A DNA stretch of 64,000 nucleotides from Neotamlana sargassicola (GCF_020523965.1 NZ_JAJAPX010000001.1:620001-684000); one strand, 5' to 3'. Numbered from the stretch's first letter, positions 44,476-52,346 are shown. The notes: a model not told the origin generated them from the letters alone. Program-made: numbers and translations.

Positions 44476-45144
44476 ATGACTTTACAAAAATGTGTGGCAG
44501 CATTAATAATTTTATTAATGCTGCCTTTTTTTTCGGTAGCGCAAGACAGTAATTTAGGCAACTGGTTAATTTATTTTGGAAACAAGCAGCTTAACCAAAA
44601 ATGGAACCTTCACCACGAAGTACAATACAGAAATTACAATGCCATAGGCGATTTAGAACAACTTTTACTGCGTACAGGTTTGGGTTATACCTTTAACGAA
44701 AGTAAAAACAATGTACTATTAGGCTACGGCTATATTTTATCAGAAAATTATATTAATAATACAGATAATAAAACTTCGGTAAACGAGCATCGCATATATC
44801 AGCAATTTATATCAAAACAAACTATTGGTAGCGTTAGTTTAAGTCACCGTTATAGGTTCGAGCAACGCTTTGTAGAAAGCGACTTTAAAATGCGATTTCG
44901 TTATTTTTTATCGGCTAAAGTACCCTTATGCAAACCAGAAAATGGCAACAGTAAATTCTATTTATCGGCCTACAACGAAATATTTTTAAATACCAAAACC
45001 TCTATTTTCGATCGCAATCGGTTGTACGGCGGTTTAGGATATAACTTGTCTAAAAATGTTCGTGTAGAAGCCGGATATATGAATCAGTTTTTCGAAACCA
45101 CAAGTCGCGACCAAATAAACGTCATGACATTTGTAAACTTTTAA
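44476..45144 (+). CDS. DUF2490 outer-membrane protein
   Basis: The 222-residue protein has a signal peptide (1-22, ending FFSVAQ) and an amphipathic beta-strand pattern (NWLIYFGNKQLNQKWNLHHEVQYRNY, RTGLGYTF, VRVEAGYMNQF) ending in MTFVNF with a terminal aromatic, typical of a small outer-membrane barrel. It fits DUF2490; function is unknown. It begins 6 nt after the carbonic anhydrase gene. Its stop codon overlaps that of the convergent cvpA gene. Confidence 0.85.
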   Translation: MTLQKCVAALIILLMLPFFSVAQDSNLGNWLIYFGNKQLNQKWNLHHEVQYRNYNAIGDLEQLLLRTGLGYTFNESKNNVLLGYGYILSENYINNTDNKTSVNEHRIYQQFISKQTIGSVSLSHRYRFEQRFVESDFKMRFRYFLSAKVPLCKPENGNSKFYLSAYNEIFLNTKTSIFDRNRLYGGLGYNLSKNVRVEAGYMNQFFETTSRDQINVMTFVNF

Positions 45145-45671
45145 GCCTCTTGCAACACGGTGTCATCCTCAGTTTCATCGTCATCAGTTTCATCAGAAAT
45201 TAATTTCGGAAAAATTAACGGCACCAAACTTTTTACAGGTGTGTAAAGTATAGAATTTTCAATATCATCATCATCTATAAAGGTGATGGTGTTATTAAAT
45301 TTGTCGAAAATATTTAAAATAACACTCAGTAAAAGTGCAATTTTTAAGGCCCCAAAAACACCGCCTAAAAGTTTATTTAAAATACCAAGTGCGGCAAAAT
45401 CGGCAAGTTTAGTAAGTGCTTTTCCTGCCAAAGCAATTGCCAAAATAATAACCACAAAAGTAATGGCAAATGCAGTAACATTAATGGTTTTCTCGCCCCA
45501 ATCGGTTTTAGTTTGTAAAAATTCGGCAGCAAAATTACTAAAATGTATAGCGCCATAAACACCCGCAACCAGAGCAACAAGCGAAGCCACTTCAACAAAA
45601 AGGCCTTTTAAAAAACCTCTAACTAAGCCTAATAAAATTAAAGCACCTAAAACAATATCAATAACGCCCAT
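45141..45671 (-). CDS. cvpA: CvpA family membrane protein
   Basis: The 176-residue protein has four hydrophobic segments (about 2-22, 25-45, 62-82, 100-122) and the CvpA opening VIDIVLGALILLGLVRGFLKGL. CvpA is needed for colicin V export and envelope function in enterobacteria; its mechanism is unclear. The tail is very acidic (SDETDDDETEDD). The last four bases of the two convergent genes are TTAA, read as a stop on both strands. A TATATTTG -7 box lies 17 nt upstream of its ATG. Confidence 0.88.
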   Translation of the reverse strand: MGVIDIVLGALILLGLVRGFLKGLFVEVASLVALVAGVYGAIHFSNFAAEFLQTKTDWGEKTINVTAFAITFVVIILAIALAGKALTKLADFAALGILNKLLGGVFGALKIALLLSVILNIFDKFNNTITFIDDDDIENSILYTPVKSLVPLIFPKLISDETDDDETEDDTVLQEA

Positions 45672-45687
45672 AAAAAATCAATTTCAA

Positions 45688-45695
45688 CAAATATA
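45688..45695 (-). promoter_or_regulatory. Candidate -7 element of cvpA
   Basis: Minus-strand TATATTTG matches the consensus; the nearest upstream TTTG is 25 nt away, longer than usual. Confidence 0.4.
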
Positions 45696-45749
45696 AAATA
45701 AATTCCATCCTTTTTTAATGCAAATCCAACAAGTAACAAAGGCATTCAT

Positions 45750-45757
45750 TAAATTTG
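45750..45757 (+). promoter_or_regulatory. Candidate -7 element of the 45788 gene
   Basis: TAAATTTG matches the consensus. It covers an in-frame TTG at 45755, which rules out that codon as a start if this promoter is used. Confidence 0.45.
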
Positions 45758-45787
45758 AACCCGAAACAAGAAACTTTAAAAAAAGGA

Positions 45788-46144
45788 ATGGCACGAGACG
45801 AACAATTAAAACAACGCTGGGAACAAGTCGTAAAAAAACTATCCAATCAATTCGCAGATGGCGATACTTTAGATTTAGATGCTATAATTTACCTCATTGG
45901 AGTGCAAGAACTCGGGCAATTAAACCGCACGTTTAAAAAAGACCAAAAGCTCGATCTCATGCACATTGCAATATGTAAATTACTCTCGCCATATGGCTAT
46001 TACGAGCTCGATTTTGTAGATAACGATGGTTGGCCACACTACAAAACCCTCGAACAATTACCTCACCTAAAAGCCGGAGAACAAAGCGTTTTAATGAAAG
46101 AAGCCATTGTAAACTATTTTCTAGAAACCGAATATATTAATTAA
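45788..46144 (+). CDS. Conserved hypothetical protein
   Basis: A 118-residue cytoplasmic protein (from ATG 45788, preceded by AAAAAAGGA) with no recognised domain. The sequence is helical and charged: EQLKQRWEQVVKKLSNQFADG, then LDLDAIIYLIGVQELGQ, DLMHIAICKLLSPYGYYELDFVD and the ending NYFLETEYIN. I recall similar short proteins in flavobacteria, but no function. It is divergent from cvpA and followed by a structured repeat. Confidence 0.7.
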   Translation: MARDEQLKQRWEQVVKKLSNQFADGDTLDLDAIIYLIGVQELGQLNRTFKKDQKLDLMHIAICKLLSPYGYYELDFVDNDGWPHYKTLEQLPHLKAGEQSVLMKEAIVNYFLETEYIN

Positions 46145-46146
46145 AT

Positions 46147-46240
46147 GGGCGTTACCACGCTAAGGCGCGGTCGGGCTTTCCGCTATATCTTTTTCTCGTA
46201 ACCTCAAAAAAGGATGCCGCTGCAATCCTTAACGCAACCT
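46147..46240 (+). repeat. Structured intergenic repeat element
   Basis: The element is GC-rich against its surroundings. It contains CGGTCGGGCTTTCCGC then TATATC, a central inverted pair (ATCTTTTT at 46187-46194 and AAAAAAGGAT at 46206-46215, one mismatch), GCCGCTGCAATCC, and outer arms GCGTTA (46149-46154) and TAACGC (46230-46235). I recall this word order (GGTCGGGCTTTCCGC, AAAAAAGGAT, CAATCC, TAACGC) from intergenic regions of many Flavobacteriia. It starts 2 nt after the stop codon. Confidence 0.65.
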
Positions 46241-46275
46241 ATTCGCAAAAGGCATTGTTTATTCGTTCTTAAATG

Positions 46276-46283
46276 TATTTTTG
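46276..46283 (+). promoter_or_regulatory. Candidate -7 element upstream of the short Phe-containing ORF
   Basis: TATTTTTG matches the consensus. A transcript would start near 46288, 8 nt before ATG 46296. Confidence 0.4.
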
Positions 46284-46295
46284 CCACAAATAACC

Positions 46296-46379
46296 ATGCA
46301 GACTAAAGCATTTAAGATAAATAAAACTTGTTTCAGCGCGTTAAAAATCACTAAATTTGCAACCATTTCGATAATATAG
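46296..46379 (+). CDS. Possible 27-codon leader ORF of pheS
   Basis: ATG 46296 opens a 27-codon frame with Phe at positions 6, 13 and 21; its TAG stop ends 2 nt before the pheS ATG. It has its own -7 box. By analogy, Escherichia coli pheST has a Phe-rich leader peptide, but here the Phe codons are spread out and there is no terminator, so regulation would have to be by translational coupling. It may also be chance. Confidence 0.25.
   Translation: MQTKAFKINKTCFSALKITKFATISII
46328..46359 (+). promoter_or_regulatory. Promoter close to pheS
   Basis: TTG (46328-46330), 21 nt, then TAAATTTG (46352-46359). The start site would be near 46364, giving an 18-nt leader. It lies inside the possible leader ORF. 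Confidence 0.5.
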
Positions 46380-46381
46380 CT

Positions 46382-47401
46382 ATGATTGACAAGATAAAAG
46401 AACTAATTGCCGAAGCCGAAGCCTTTAAAGCCGAAACCATTGAGGAGGTAGAAGAATTCCGAATTAAATACCTCGGAAAAAAAGGATTACTTAATGCCTA
46501 TTTTGCTGAATTTAAAAATGTAGCAAACGAGCAAAAAAAAGAATTTGGCCAAACCATAAATAAGCTTAAAACTACTGCACAAACAAAGGTAGACGAGCTT
46601 AAAGATGTTCTAGAAAGTAAAGAAGAAGAAAACGGCGTTTTTGGCGATTTATCGCGCCCAGGACAACCCGTTCAATTAGGTTCGCGCCACCCTATCTCAA
46701 TTGTAAAAAATCAAATTATCGATATATTTTCACGTATCGGTTTTAACGTAAGCGAAGGTCCAGAAATTGAAGACGATTGGCACAACTTTACAGCGTTAAA
46801 CTTGCCAGAATACCATCCAGCACGCGATATGCAGGATACGTTTTTTATACAAACTAACCCCGATATTTTATTGCGTACACACACTAGTTCGGTACAAGTA
46901 CGTTATATGGAAAACAACCAACCGCCTATTCGAACTATTTCACCAGGTCGTGTGTATAGAAACGAAGCTATTTCGGCGCGTTCGCACTGTTTTTTCCACC
47001 AAATTGAAGGCTTGTACATAGATAAAGACGTTAGTTTTGCAGATTTAAAACAAACTTTACAACACTTTACAACCGAAATGTTCGGGAAAAGTAAAATACG
47101 CTTACGCCCATCGTACTTTCCGTTTACAGAACCAAGTGCAGAAATAGATGTGTATTGGGGGTTAGAAACCGAAACTGATTACAAAATTACCAAAGGAACC
47201 GGTTGGTTAGAAATTGGCGGTTGTGGTATGGTAGACCCAAATGTATTAACCAACTGCGGTATAGACACCGAAGTATATTCTGGTTTTGCATTTGGTGTGG
47301 GTATCGATCGTATTGCCATGTTGTTACACCAAATTGGAGATATTCGTTTATTAAGCGAAAACGATGTGCGCTTTTTAGAGCAGTTTAAATCGGCACTTTA
47401 A
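46382..47401 (+). CDS. pheS: Phenylalanine--tRNA ligase alpha subunit
   Basis: PheS charges tRNA-Phe together with PheT. The 339-residue protein has an N-terminal coiled-coil tRNA-binding arm (about 1-85) and the class II synthetase core: motif 1 region HPISIVKNQIIDIFSRIGF, motif 2 HCFFHQIEGLYIDKD with FTEPSAEIDVYW, and motif 3 GFAFGVGIDRIAML. pheT is not adjacent; an unlinked pheT is common in this group as far as I recall. A strong terminator follows the gene. Confidence 0.96.
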   Translation: MIDKIKELIAEAEAFKAETIEEVEEFRIKYLGKKGLLNAYFAEFKNVANEQKKEFGQTINKLKTTAQTKVDELKDVLESKEEENGVFGDLSRPGQPVQLGSRHPISIVKNQIIDIFSRIGFNVSEGPEIEDDWHNFTALNLPEYHPARDMQDTFFIQTNPDILLRTHTSSVQVRYMENNQPPIRTISPGRVYRNEAISARSHCFFHQIEGLYIDKDVSFADLKQTLQHFTTEMFGKSKIRLRPSYFPFTEPSAEIDVYWGLETETDYKITKGTGWLEIGGCGMVDPNVLTNCGIDTEVYSGFAFGVGIDRIAMLLHQIGDIRLLSENDVRFLEQFKSAL

Positions 47402-47443
47402 AAATAAAATTGTCATCCATCTAAATAAATAGGTAACAAACTT

Positions 47444-47470
47444 AAAACCCTGAATTTATCAGGGTTTTTT
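47444..47470 (+). terminator. Terminator of pheS
   Basis: Arms 47444-47453 (AAAACCCTGA) and 47459-47468 (TCAGGGTTTT) pair perfectly with a 5-nt loop and a T run to 47470. Confidence 0.9.
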
Positions 47471-47490
47471 ATTTCAGATAAGCTTTACAT

Positions 47491-47522
47491 CTTGCATTTT
47501 CATAAAACTAAAGTTATCTTCA
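47491..47522 (+). promoter_or_regulatory. Candidate promoter of the PIF1-like helicase gene
   Basis: CTTG (47491-47494), 20 nt, then TATCTTCA (47515-47522; two mismatches to TAnnTTTG). The leader would be about 12 nt. Confidence 0.35.
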
Positions 47523-47538
47523 TACATATTTTTTAAAC

Positions 47539-49980
47539 ATGAAGGAAAACAAAGAACTCGACCTAGCTTGGAATTTTGTTACTAAAACCAATCGTAATAT
47601 CTTTTTAACCGGTAAAGCTGGTACGGGTAAAACTACATTTCTTCATAAATTAAAAAAAGAATGCCATAAACGTATGGTGGTTGTGGCGCCTACGGGTGTG
47701 GCCGCTATAAATGCTAAAGGCGTTACTATTCACTCGTTTTTTCAAATGCCTTTTGGTCCTATTTTGCCACACGATAATTTACAAAGTTCGTCGCAGTTTA
47801 GCCGAAAATTCAATAAAACAAAAATTAATATTATTAAGTCGCTTGACCTTTTGGTTATAGACGAAATAAGTATGGTTCGTGCCGATTTACTCGATGGCAT
47901 CGATAAAGTATTGCGCCGTTTTAAAAACAAAATGTTACCGTTTGGCGGCACGCAATTACTCATGATTGGCGATTTACAACAGCTTTCGCCAGTAATTAAA
48001 GAAAGTGAGTGGCATTTGTTACAACCGTATTACAAAAATGCGTTTTTCTTTAGTAGTTTGGCGTATCAACAAAGTAAAGCCATAAGCATTGAGCTTAAAC
48101 ACATTTACCGACAAGAAAACCCCGTTTTTATTACTATTTTAAATGAAATCAGGAATAATAAACTCACCCAAAAATCGGCCGATGAATTAAATAAAAGATA
48201 TCAGCCCAATTTTATAGCAAACGACGAAGACGGCTATATTTCGTTAACAACTCACAACCGAAAAGCTATTGCAACCAACGAACAAAAGCTAAAGGATTTA
48301 ACAGGAAAATCTCAAAAATACAAAGCAGCCGTAGAAGGTAATTTTCCAGAACATGCATATCCAAACGATTTGGTTTTAGAGCTTAAAGTGGGCGCCCAGG
48401 TTATGTTCATTAAAAACGATAGCTCTCAAGAAAAGGAATATTTTAATGGTAAAATAGGTAAAGTTATTGCTTTAAATAAAGACGAAGTTGTAGTGCGTTG
48501 TCCGCAAGATAATTTCGATATTACTACAAAGTTAGAAACCTGGGAAAACATAAAATACACGGTAAATAACGAAACCAAAGAAATTACAGAAGATAAAGTT
48601 GGCAGTTTTTCTCAAATTCCGTTACGATTGGCTTGGTCAATTACCATACATAAAAGCCAAGGCTTAACGTTTGAAAAAGCAATTATTGATGCCGAATCTG
48701 CCTTTGCGCATGGGCAAACTTATGTGGCTTTAAGTCGTTGTAAATCATTAGAGGGTTTGGTGTTAAAAAGCAAAATTTCTCCGCAACAAATAATTACGGA
48801 TAGTCATGTTTTAAATTTTAATGAAGAAGCAGCAAATAACGAGCCAGACGAAGCTGTTTTATTAGAATCGGAACGCGATTTTCAACTCGATTTAATTGCC
48901 GAAATTTTTAATTTTTACGCCTTTTTATACCCAACAAATCGTGTTTTAGATATCTTTTATAAAAACCGAGGGAGTATTGAAGGTCAAGTTGAAGAACCAG
49001 CAATTACAATTAAAAATACCGTAACTAATTTATTAAAAGTTGGTAATGGCTTTAAAGTTCAACTACAAAACTTGGTTGAAAAAACCGAAATTCCTGAAAC
49101 CAGCGAACCATTACAAGAACGTTTTGCTAAAGCAGTTGCTTATTTTAATGATCAAACAAAAGCCAATATTGAAGCATCATTAAAAGCTTTAAATTTTACA
49201 ACCGATAATAAAGCCATAGAAAAAGATCTTGAAAAACAACTTGATGCTTTAGAAGAACTTTTAACCGAAAAACTATTGTATTTTAAAGGGTTGCCACACG
49301 CCTTTAGTGTAAACTTTTATTTAAAATTGCGTACCGAAGCTGTATTTTTAGCTAAAGAAAAACCTAAAAAACAACGAAAACAAGTAATTGATGGTACTGT
49401 AAATATTGATCTTTTCGAGCTTTTACGAGTTTTAAGAAACGACATTGCCGAACGCGAAGGCTTAGTACATTTTCAAATTTTCACCCAAAAATCGTTATAT
49501 GCGATGTGTGAATTACTGCCAACAAATAAAAAAGAATTACTGGCTATTCATGGCATGGGAAAAACCAGAGTAGAAAAATATGGCAAAGAAATTTTAGAGG
49601 TTATTACCAAATTTGTTGAGGAAAACGATATTGAAGTTACTAACCAAGTTGAGCTAGAAGAAGCACCTAAAAAGCCTAAACGCCAAAAAGGTGATAGCCA
49701 AAAAGAATCTTTAGATTTATTTAAAAATGGTAAAACCATAGCCGAAATAGCGAATCAGCGTGAGCTTAACGAAAATACTATTTTTGGGCATTTAGCAACA
49801 TTTATTCCTTCAGGCGAAATTAAAATTACCGATTTAATAGCTTCAGATGTTTACAAAGAGCTAAAAGAAATATTACCTACAAAAACCTACGAAAATCTTT
49901 CCGATTTAAAACTTCAGCTTAACGACAAATATAGCTACGGCGAAATTAAATTGGTTTTAAGTGAGCTTACATCTTCTTAA
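47539..49980 (+). CDS. PIF1-family helicase with HRDC and helix-turn-helix C-terminal domains
   Basis: This 813-residue protein should unwind DNA 5' to 3'. The N-terminal half is a PIF1/RecD2-type superfamily 1B motor: Walker A TGKAGTGKTT (about 24-33), Walker B LVIDEISMVR (about 112), GDLQQLSP, HIYRQENP, and the C-terminal motifs LAWSITIHKSQGLTFEKAII and YVALSRCKSLEGL. A central linker (about 440-620) is not recognised. It is followed by an HRDC domain (HFQIFTQKSLYAMCELLPTN; LAIHGMGKTRVEKYG) and a C-terminal HTH_40-type domain (ESLDLFKNGKTIAEIANQR). HRDC plus HTH is the usual tail of RecQ helicases, so this is a PIF1 motor with a RecQ-like DNA-binding tail. Family members suppress G-quadruplex and replication problems; the role here is inferred. 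Confidence 0.88.
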   Translation: MKENKELDLAWNFVTKTNRNIFLTGKAGTGKTTFLHKLKKECHKRMVVVAPTGVAAINAKGVTIHSFFQMPFGPILPHDNLQSSSQFSRKFNKTKINIIKSLDLLVIDEISMVRADLLDGIDKVLRRFKNKMLPFGGTQLLMIGDLQQLSPVIKESEWHLLQPYYKNAFFFSSLAYQQSKAISIELKHIYRQENPVFITILNEIRNNKLTQKSADELNKRYQPNFIANDEDGYISLTTHNRKAIATNEQKLKDLTGKSQKYKAAVEGNFPEHAYPNDLVLELKVGAQVMFIKNDSSQEKEYFNGKIGKVIALNKDEVVVRCPQDNFDITTKLETWENIKYTVNNETKEITEDKVGSFSQIPLRLAWSITIHKSQGLTFEKAIIDAESAFAHGQTYVALSRCKSLEGLVLKSKISPQQIITDSHVLNFNEEAANNEPDEAVLLESERDFQLDLIAEIFNFYAFLYPTNRVLDIFYKNRGSIEGQVEEPAITIKNTVTNLLKVGNGFKVQLQNLVEKTEIPETSEPLQERFAKAVAYFNDQTKANIEASLKALNFTTDNKAIEKDLEKQLDALEELLTEKLLYFKGLPHAFSVNFYLKLRTEAVFLAKEKPKKQRKQVIDGTVNIDLFELLRVLRNDIAEREGLVHFQIFTQKSLYAMCELLPTNKKELLAIHGMGKTRVEKYGKEILEVITKFVEENDIEVTNQVELEEAPKKPKRQKGDSQKESLDLFKNGKTIAEIANQRELNENTIFGHLATFIPSGEIKITDLIASDVYKELKEILPTKTYENLSDLKLQLNDKYSYGEIKLVLSELTSS

Positions 49981-50074
49981 TTTAAAATAAAAAAGGCTAA
50001 CTAATAAGCCGATTTGGAAAAGTTTAAGGCAACCACATAACTCATCTTTGTAACATAAATTAAAACAAAGTATT

Positions 50075-50815
50075 ATGAGTAATTTAAAAGGAAAAGTGGC
50101 TTTAATAACAGGCTCTTCCAAAGGTATTGGTGCCCAAATTGCCAAAACGTTTGCAGAAAAAGGCGCAAAAGTTGTGGTTAATTATTCCGGAAGTAAAGCT
50201 GAGGCAGAACAAGTAGTTGGTACAATTTTAAAGGAAAATGGTGAGGCTATTTGTGTTAAAGCAGATGTAAGTAAAACCGAAGATGTTAACCAATTATTTG
50301 CCCAAAGTATAGCGCATTTTGGCAAAATAGATATTTTGGTAAATAACGCCGGTGTTATGTTAAACAGTTTAATTTCTGAAGCTTCTGATGCTGTTTTCGA
50401 AAAACAAATACAAATTAATTTAAAGGGTGTGTTTAATACGCTGCGAGAAGCTTCAACCAAGTTAGCCGATAACGGAAGTATCATTAATATTTCCTCTACA
50501 GTTACACGCACTAATTTTCCAACCTATGGCATATATTCAGCTACCAAAGCAGCGGTAGAACAGTTAAGCAAAGTATTTGCAAAAGAAGTTGGGCATCGTG
50601 GTATTAATGTAAATTGCGTTTTACCAGGCCCAACAGGAACCGATTTGTTTTTACAAGGAAAATCGGAAACCATAATAAATCAGCTTGCTAATAGTAATGC
50701 GTTTAAACGCCTTGGAACACCTACAGATATTGCAAATATAGTAGCACAATTGGCAACTAACGAGTTTAAATGGATGTCTGCCCAAAGTGTTGGAGCAAAT
50801 GGCGGAATGGCTTAA
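50075..50815 (+). CDS. Short-chain dehydrogenase/reductase (FabG-like)
   Basis: The 246-residue enzyme has the NAD(P)-binding motif TGSSKGIGAQ (residues 13-22), NNAG in ILVNNAGVML, and catalytic Ser and Tyr-x-x-x-Lys in NISSTVTRTNFPTYGIYSATKAAVE. The classical 3-oxoacyl-ACP reductase-like form is evident, with VNYSG at the cofactor-selecting strand end. Substrate is unknown. It starts a unit with a DUF1097 membrane protein and an AraC regulator, suggesting inducible detoxification or secondary metabolism (inference). Confidence 0.87.
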   Translation: MSNLKGKVALITGSSKGIGAQIAKTFAEKGAKVVVNYSGSKAEAEQVVGTILKENGEAICVKADVSKTEDVNQLFAQSIAHFGKIDILVNNAGVMLNSLISEASDAVFEKQIQINLKGVFNTLREASTKLADNGSIINISSTVTRTNFPTYGIYSATKAAVEQLSKVFAKEVGHRGINVNCVLPGPTGTDLFLQGKSETIINQLANSNAFKRLGTPTDIANIVAQLATNEFKWMSAQSVGANGGMA

Positions 50816-50826
50816 AATTACATATT

Positions 50827-51300
50827 ATGAAACAGTTTTTATCTGCAATTATAATGGGTGTTTGTGGCGCCCTAGCTACATATTTAGCTTTTTCGTTTAA
50901 CTTACCAAGTTGGGTATTGTTTTTAGCTTGGGTAAGTTATTATTTATTTGGCAAATCGTTTAAATCGGCATTATTAACGTTGGTTCCAATATCTGCGGGA
51001 ATAATTATGGGAACTTTAATATTAAGTTTTGGTGGCTTGTTAGGAAGTTATTTGGGTAAAATGGGTTTTCCCATGGCTGTATTTATATTTATTTCTACAC
51101 TTACCTATTTATCAAAAATTAAGTATTTAAATAACATTCCGGCTTGGTTTATGGGTTTAATTATATTTTTTGGCGTTCATCCGCATGTGCAAGTCATTTC
51201 AATTTTAAGTCTTTTTTTACCAATTTTGTTAGGTCTAGCATTTGCTTTTATAAATGATACGTTAACTCAATTGGTTTTTAAAACTTCTGTAAAATCGTAA
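50827..51300 (+). CDS. DUF1097 membrane protein
   Basis: I start at ATG 50827 (157 residues), 11 nt after the SDR stop codon; in-frame codons upstream overlap the SDR gene. It has five hydrophobic segments (from FLSAIIMGVCGALATYLAF, SWVLFLAWVSYYLFG, ALLTLVPISAGIIMGTLIL, MAVFIFISTLTYL and ISILSLFLPILLGLAFAF). The pattern fits DUF1097, whose members are small inner-membrane proteins of unknown function, sometimes near efflux or stress genes. It is cotranscribed with the SDR gene. Confidence 0.8.
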   Translation: MKQFLSAIIMGVCGALATYLAFSFNLPSWVLFLAWVSYYLFGKSFKSALLTLVPISAGIIMGTLILSFGGLLGSYLGKMGFPMAVFIFISTLTYLSKIKYLNNIPAWFMGLIIFFGVHPHVQVISILSLFLPILLGLAFAFINDTLTQLVFKTSVKS

Positions 51301-51323
51301 CTATTTTATATTTAATTTTATAA

Positions 51324-51339
51324 AAACCAAACTTGGTTT
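51324..51339. promoter_or_regulatory. Palindromic site upstream of the AraC gene
   Basis: AAACCAA (51324-51330) and TTGGTTT (51333-51339) are exact inverted arms with a 2-nt centre, ending 6 nt before the AraC ATG. It could be an autoregulatory site. Confidence 0.35.
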
Positions 51340-51345
51340 ACTACA

Positions 51346-52272
51346 ATGGAAAAGATAAAACACATAACAAAATTATCCGATTTTCATGTTTTTGCGAACT
51401 TGCCATCTCCAAAGCATCCATTAATCAGTTTAATAGATTTTAGTAAAGTGCAATTTCCAGAAGATATAAAAGGTTTAAAATTAGTTCAAAACTATTACAC
51501 CATTGGTTTAAAGCGCAATGTGCCTTATAAATTGTTTTATGGGCAAAAAGAATATGATTTTAATGAAGGATTAATGACGTTTTTAGCGCCCAACCAAGTT
51601 ATGAGCATGGAGCGAAACCCAAATATAAATTTAAGTGGCCCGTTAAAACCTTCGGGCTACTTGCTTTTAATACACCCAGATTTTATTTGGAACGCTACAT
51701 TAGCAAAAAGTATTAAGGATTATGATTATTTTAATTATGAAATAAATGAATCGTTGTTTCTTTCGGAAGATGAAGAGCATATGATGTTAAACATCTTTAA
51801 AAATATTGAAAAAGAATATCGAGCAAACATTGATAAATTCAGTCAAAAAATAATCATTTCTCAACTAGAGCTTCTTTTAAATTACGCCGAACGTTTTTAT
51901 GAAAGGCAGTTTTTAACCAGAAACAAAACAAATCATCAGCTTTTAAGTCAAGTTGAAGTTTATTTAGATAATTATTTTAAAAACGATAATTTAATTGAAG
52001 TTGGTTTGCCTTCAGTAGAAAAAATATCATCAGCATTAAATCTATCGTCAAGTTACTTAAGTAGCATGTTAAAATCTCTAACAGGCATGTCTACACAACA
52101 GCATATTCATAATAAACTTATAGAAAAAGCAAAACAAGAATTAACAACTACACAGCTGTCAGTTAGCGAAATAGCCTATAAATTGGGGTTTGAGTATCCG
52201 TCTTCATTCAATAAATTATTTAAAGGTAAAACCGAAATGTCTCCAGTAGAATTCAGGAAAACGTTTAATTAA
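51346..52272 (+). CDS. AraC-family transcriptional regulator
   Basis: The 308-residue protein has an N-terminal ligand-binding-like part (about 1-200; NVPYKLFYGQKEYDFNEGLMTFLAPNQVM fits a cupin) and a C-terminal AraC DNA-binding domain with two helix-turn-helix units (about 210-308): SVEKISSALNLSSSYLSSMLKSLTG, then LSVSEIAYKLGFEYPSSFNKLFKGKTEMSPVEFRK. AraC proteins usually activate neighbouring genes on ligand binding; the SDR-DUF1097 pair directly upstream is the likely target (inference). Confidence 0.9.
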   Translation: MEKIKHITKLSDFHVFANLPSPKHPLISLIDFSKVQFPEDIKGLKLVQNYYTIGLKRNVPYKLFYGQKEYDFNEGLMTFLAPNQVMSMERNPNINLSGPLKPSGYLLLIHPDFIWNATLAKSIKDYDYFNYEINESLFLSEDEEHMMLNIFKNIEKEYRANIDKFSQKIIISQLELLLNYAERFYERQFLTRNKTNHQLLSQVEVYLDNYFKNDNLIEVGLPSVEKISSALNLSSSYLSSMLKSLTGMSTQQHIHNKLIEKAKQELTTTQLSVSEIAYKLGFEYPSSFNKLFKGKTEMSPVEFRKTFN

Positions 52273-52311
52273 TAATTCTTAAAATAGTTTTAACAACAAA
52301 TTAACTTCGTT

Positions 52312-52333
52312 TAGTTCGGTTTGTTCCGAACTA
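52312..52333. promoter_or_regulatory. Operator-like inverted repeat at the efflux regulator promoter
   Basis: TAGTTCGG (52312-52319), 6 nt, CCGAACTA (52326-52333): a perfect 22-bp inverted repeat. It overlaps the expected -33 position (TTCG, 52315-52318), 20 nt before the -7 box. Size and symmetry fit a MarR-type operator. Confidence 0.6.
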
Positions 52334-52338
52334 GTTAA

Positions 52339-52346
52339 TATTTTTG
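52339..52346 (+). promoter_or_regulatory. -7 element of the efflux operon promoter
   Basis: TATTTTTG matches TAnnTTTG and lies 5 nt after the inverted repeat. The transcript should start near 52352, with a leader of about 37 nt. Confidence 0.55.

Noticed and set aside
45755-45787. TTG 45755 as start of the hypothetical gene
   Set aside because: It lies inside a consensus -7 box; ATG 45788 is preceded by an A-rich leader.
49981-50040. Terminator after the helicase gene
   Set aside because: Only a 4-bp GGCT/AGCC pairing is possible and no T run follows in the right place.
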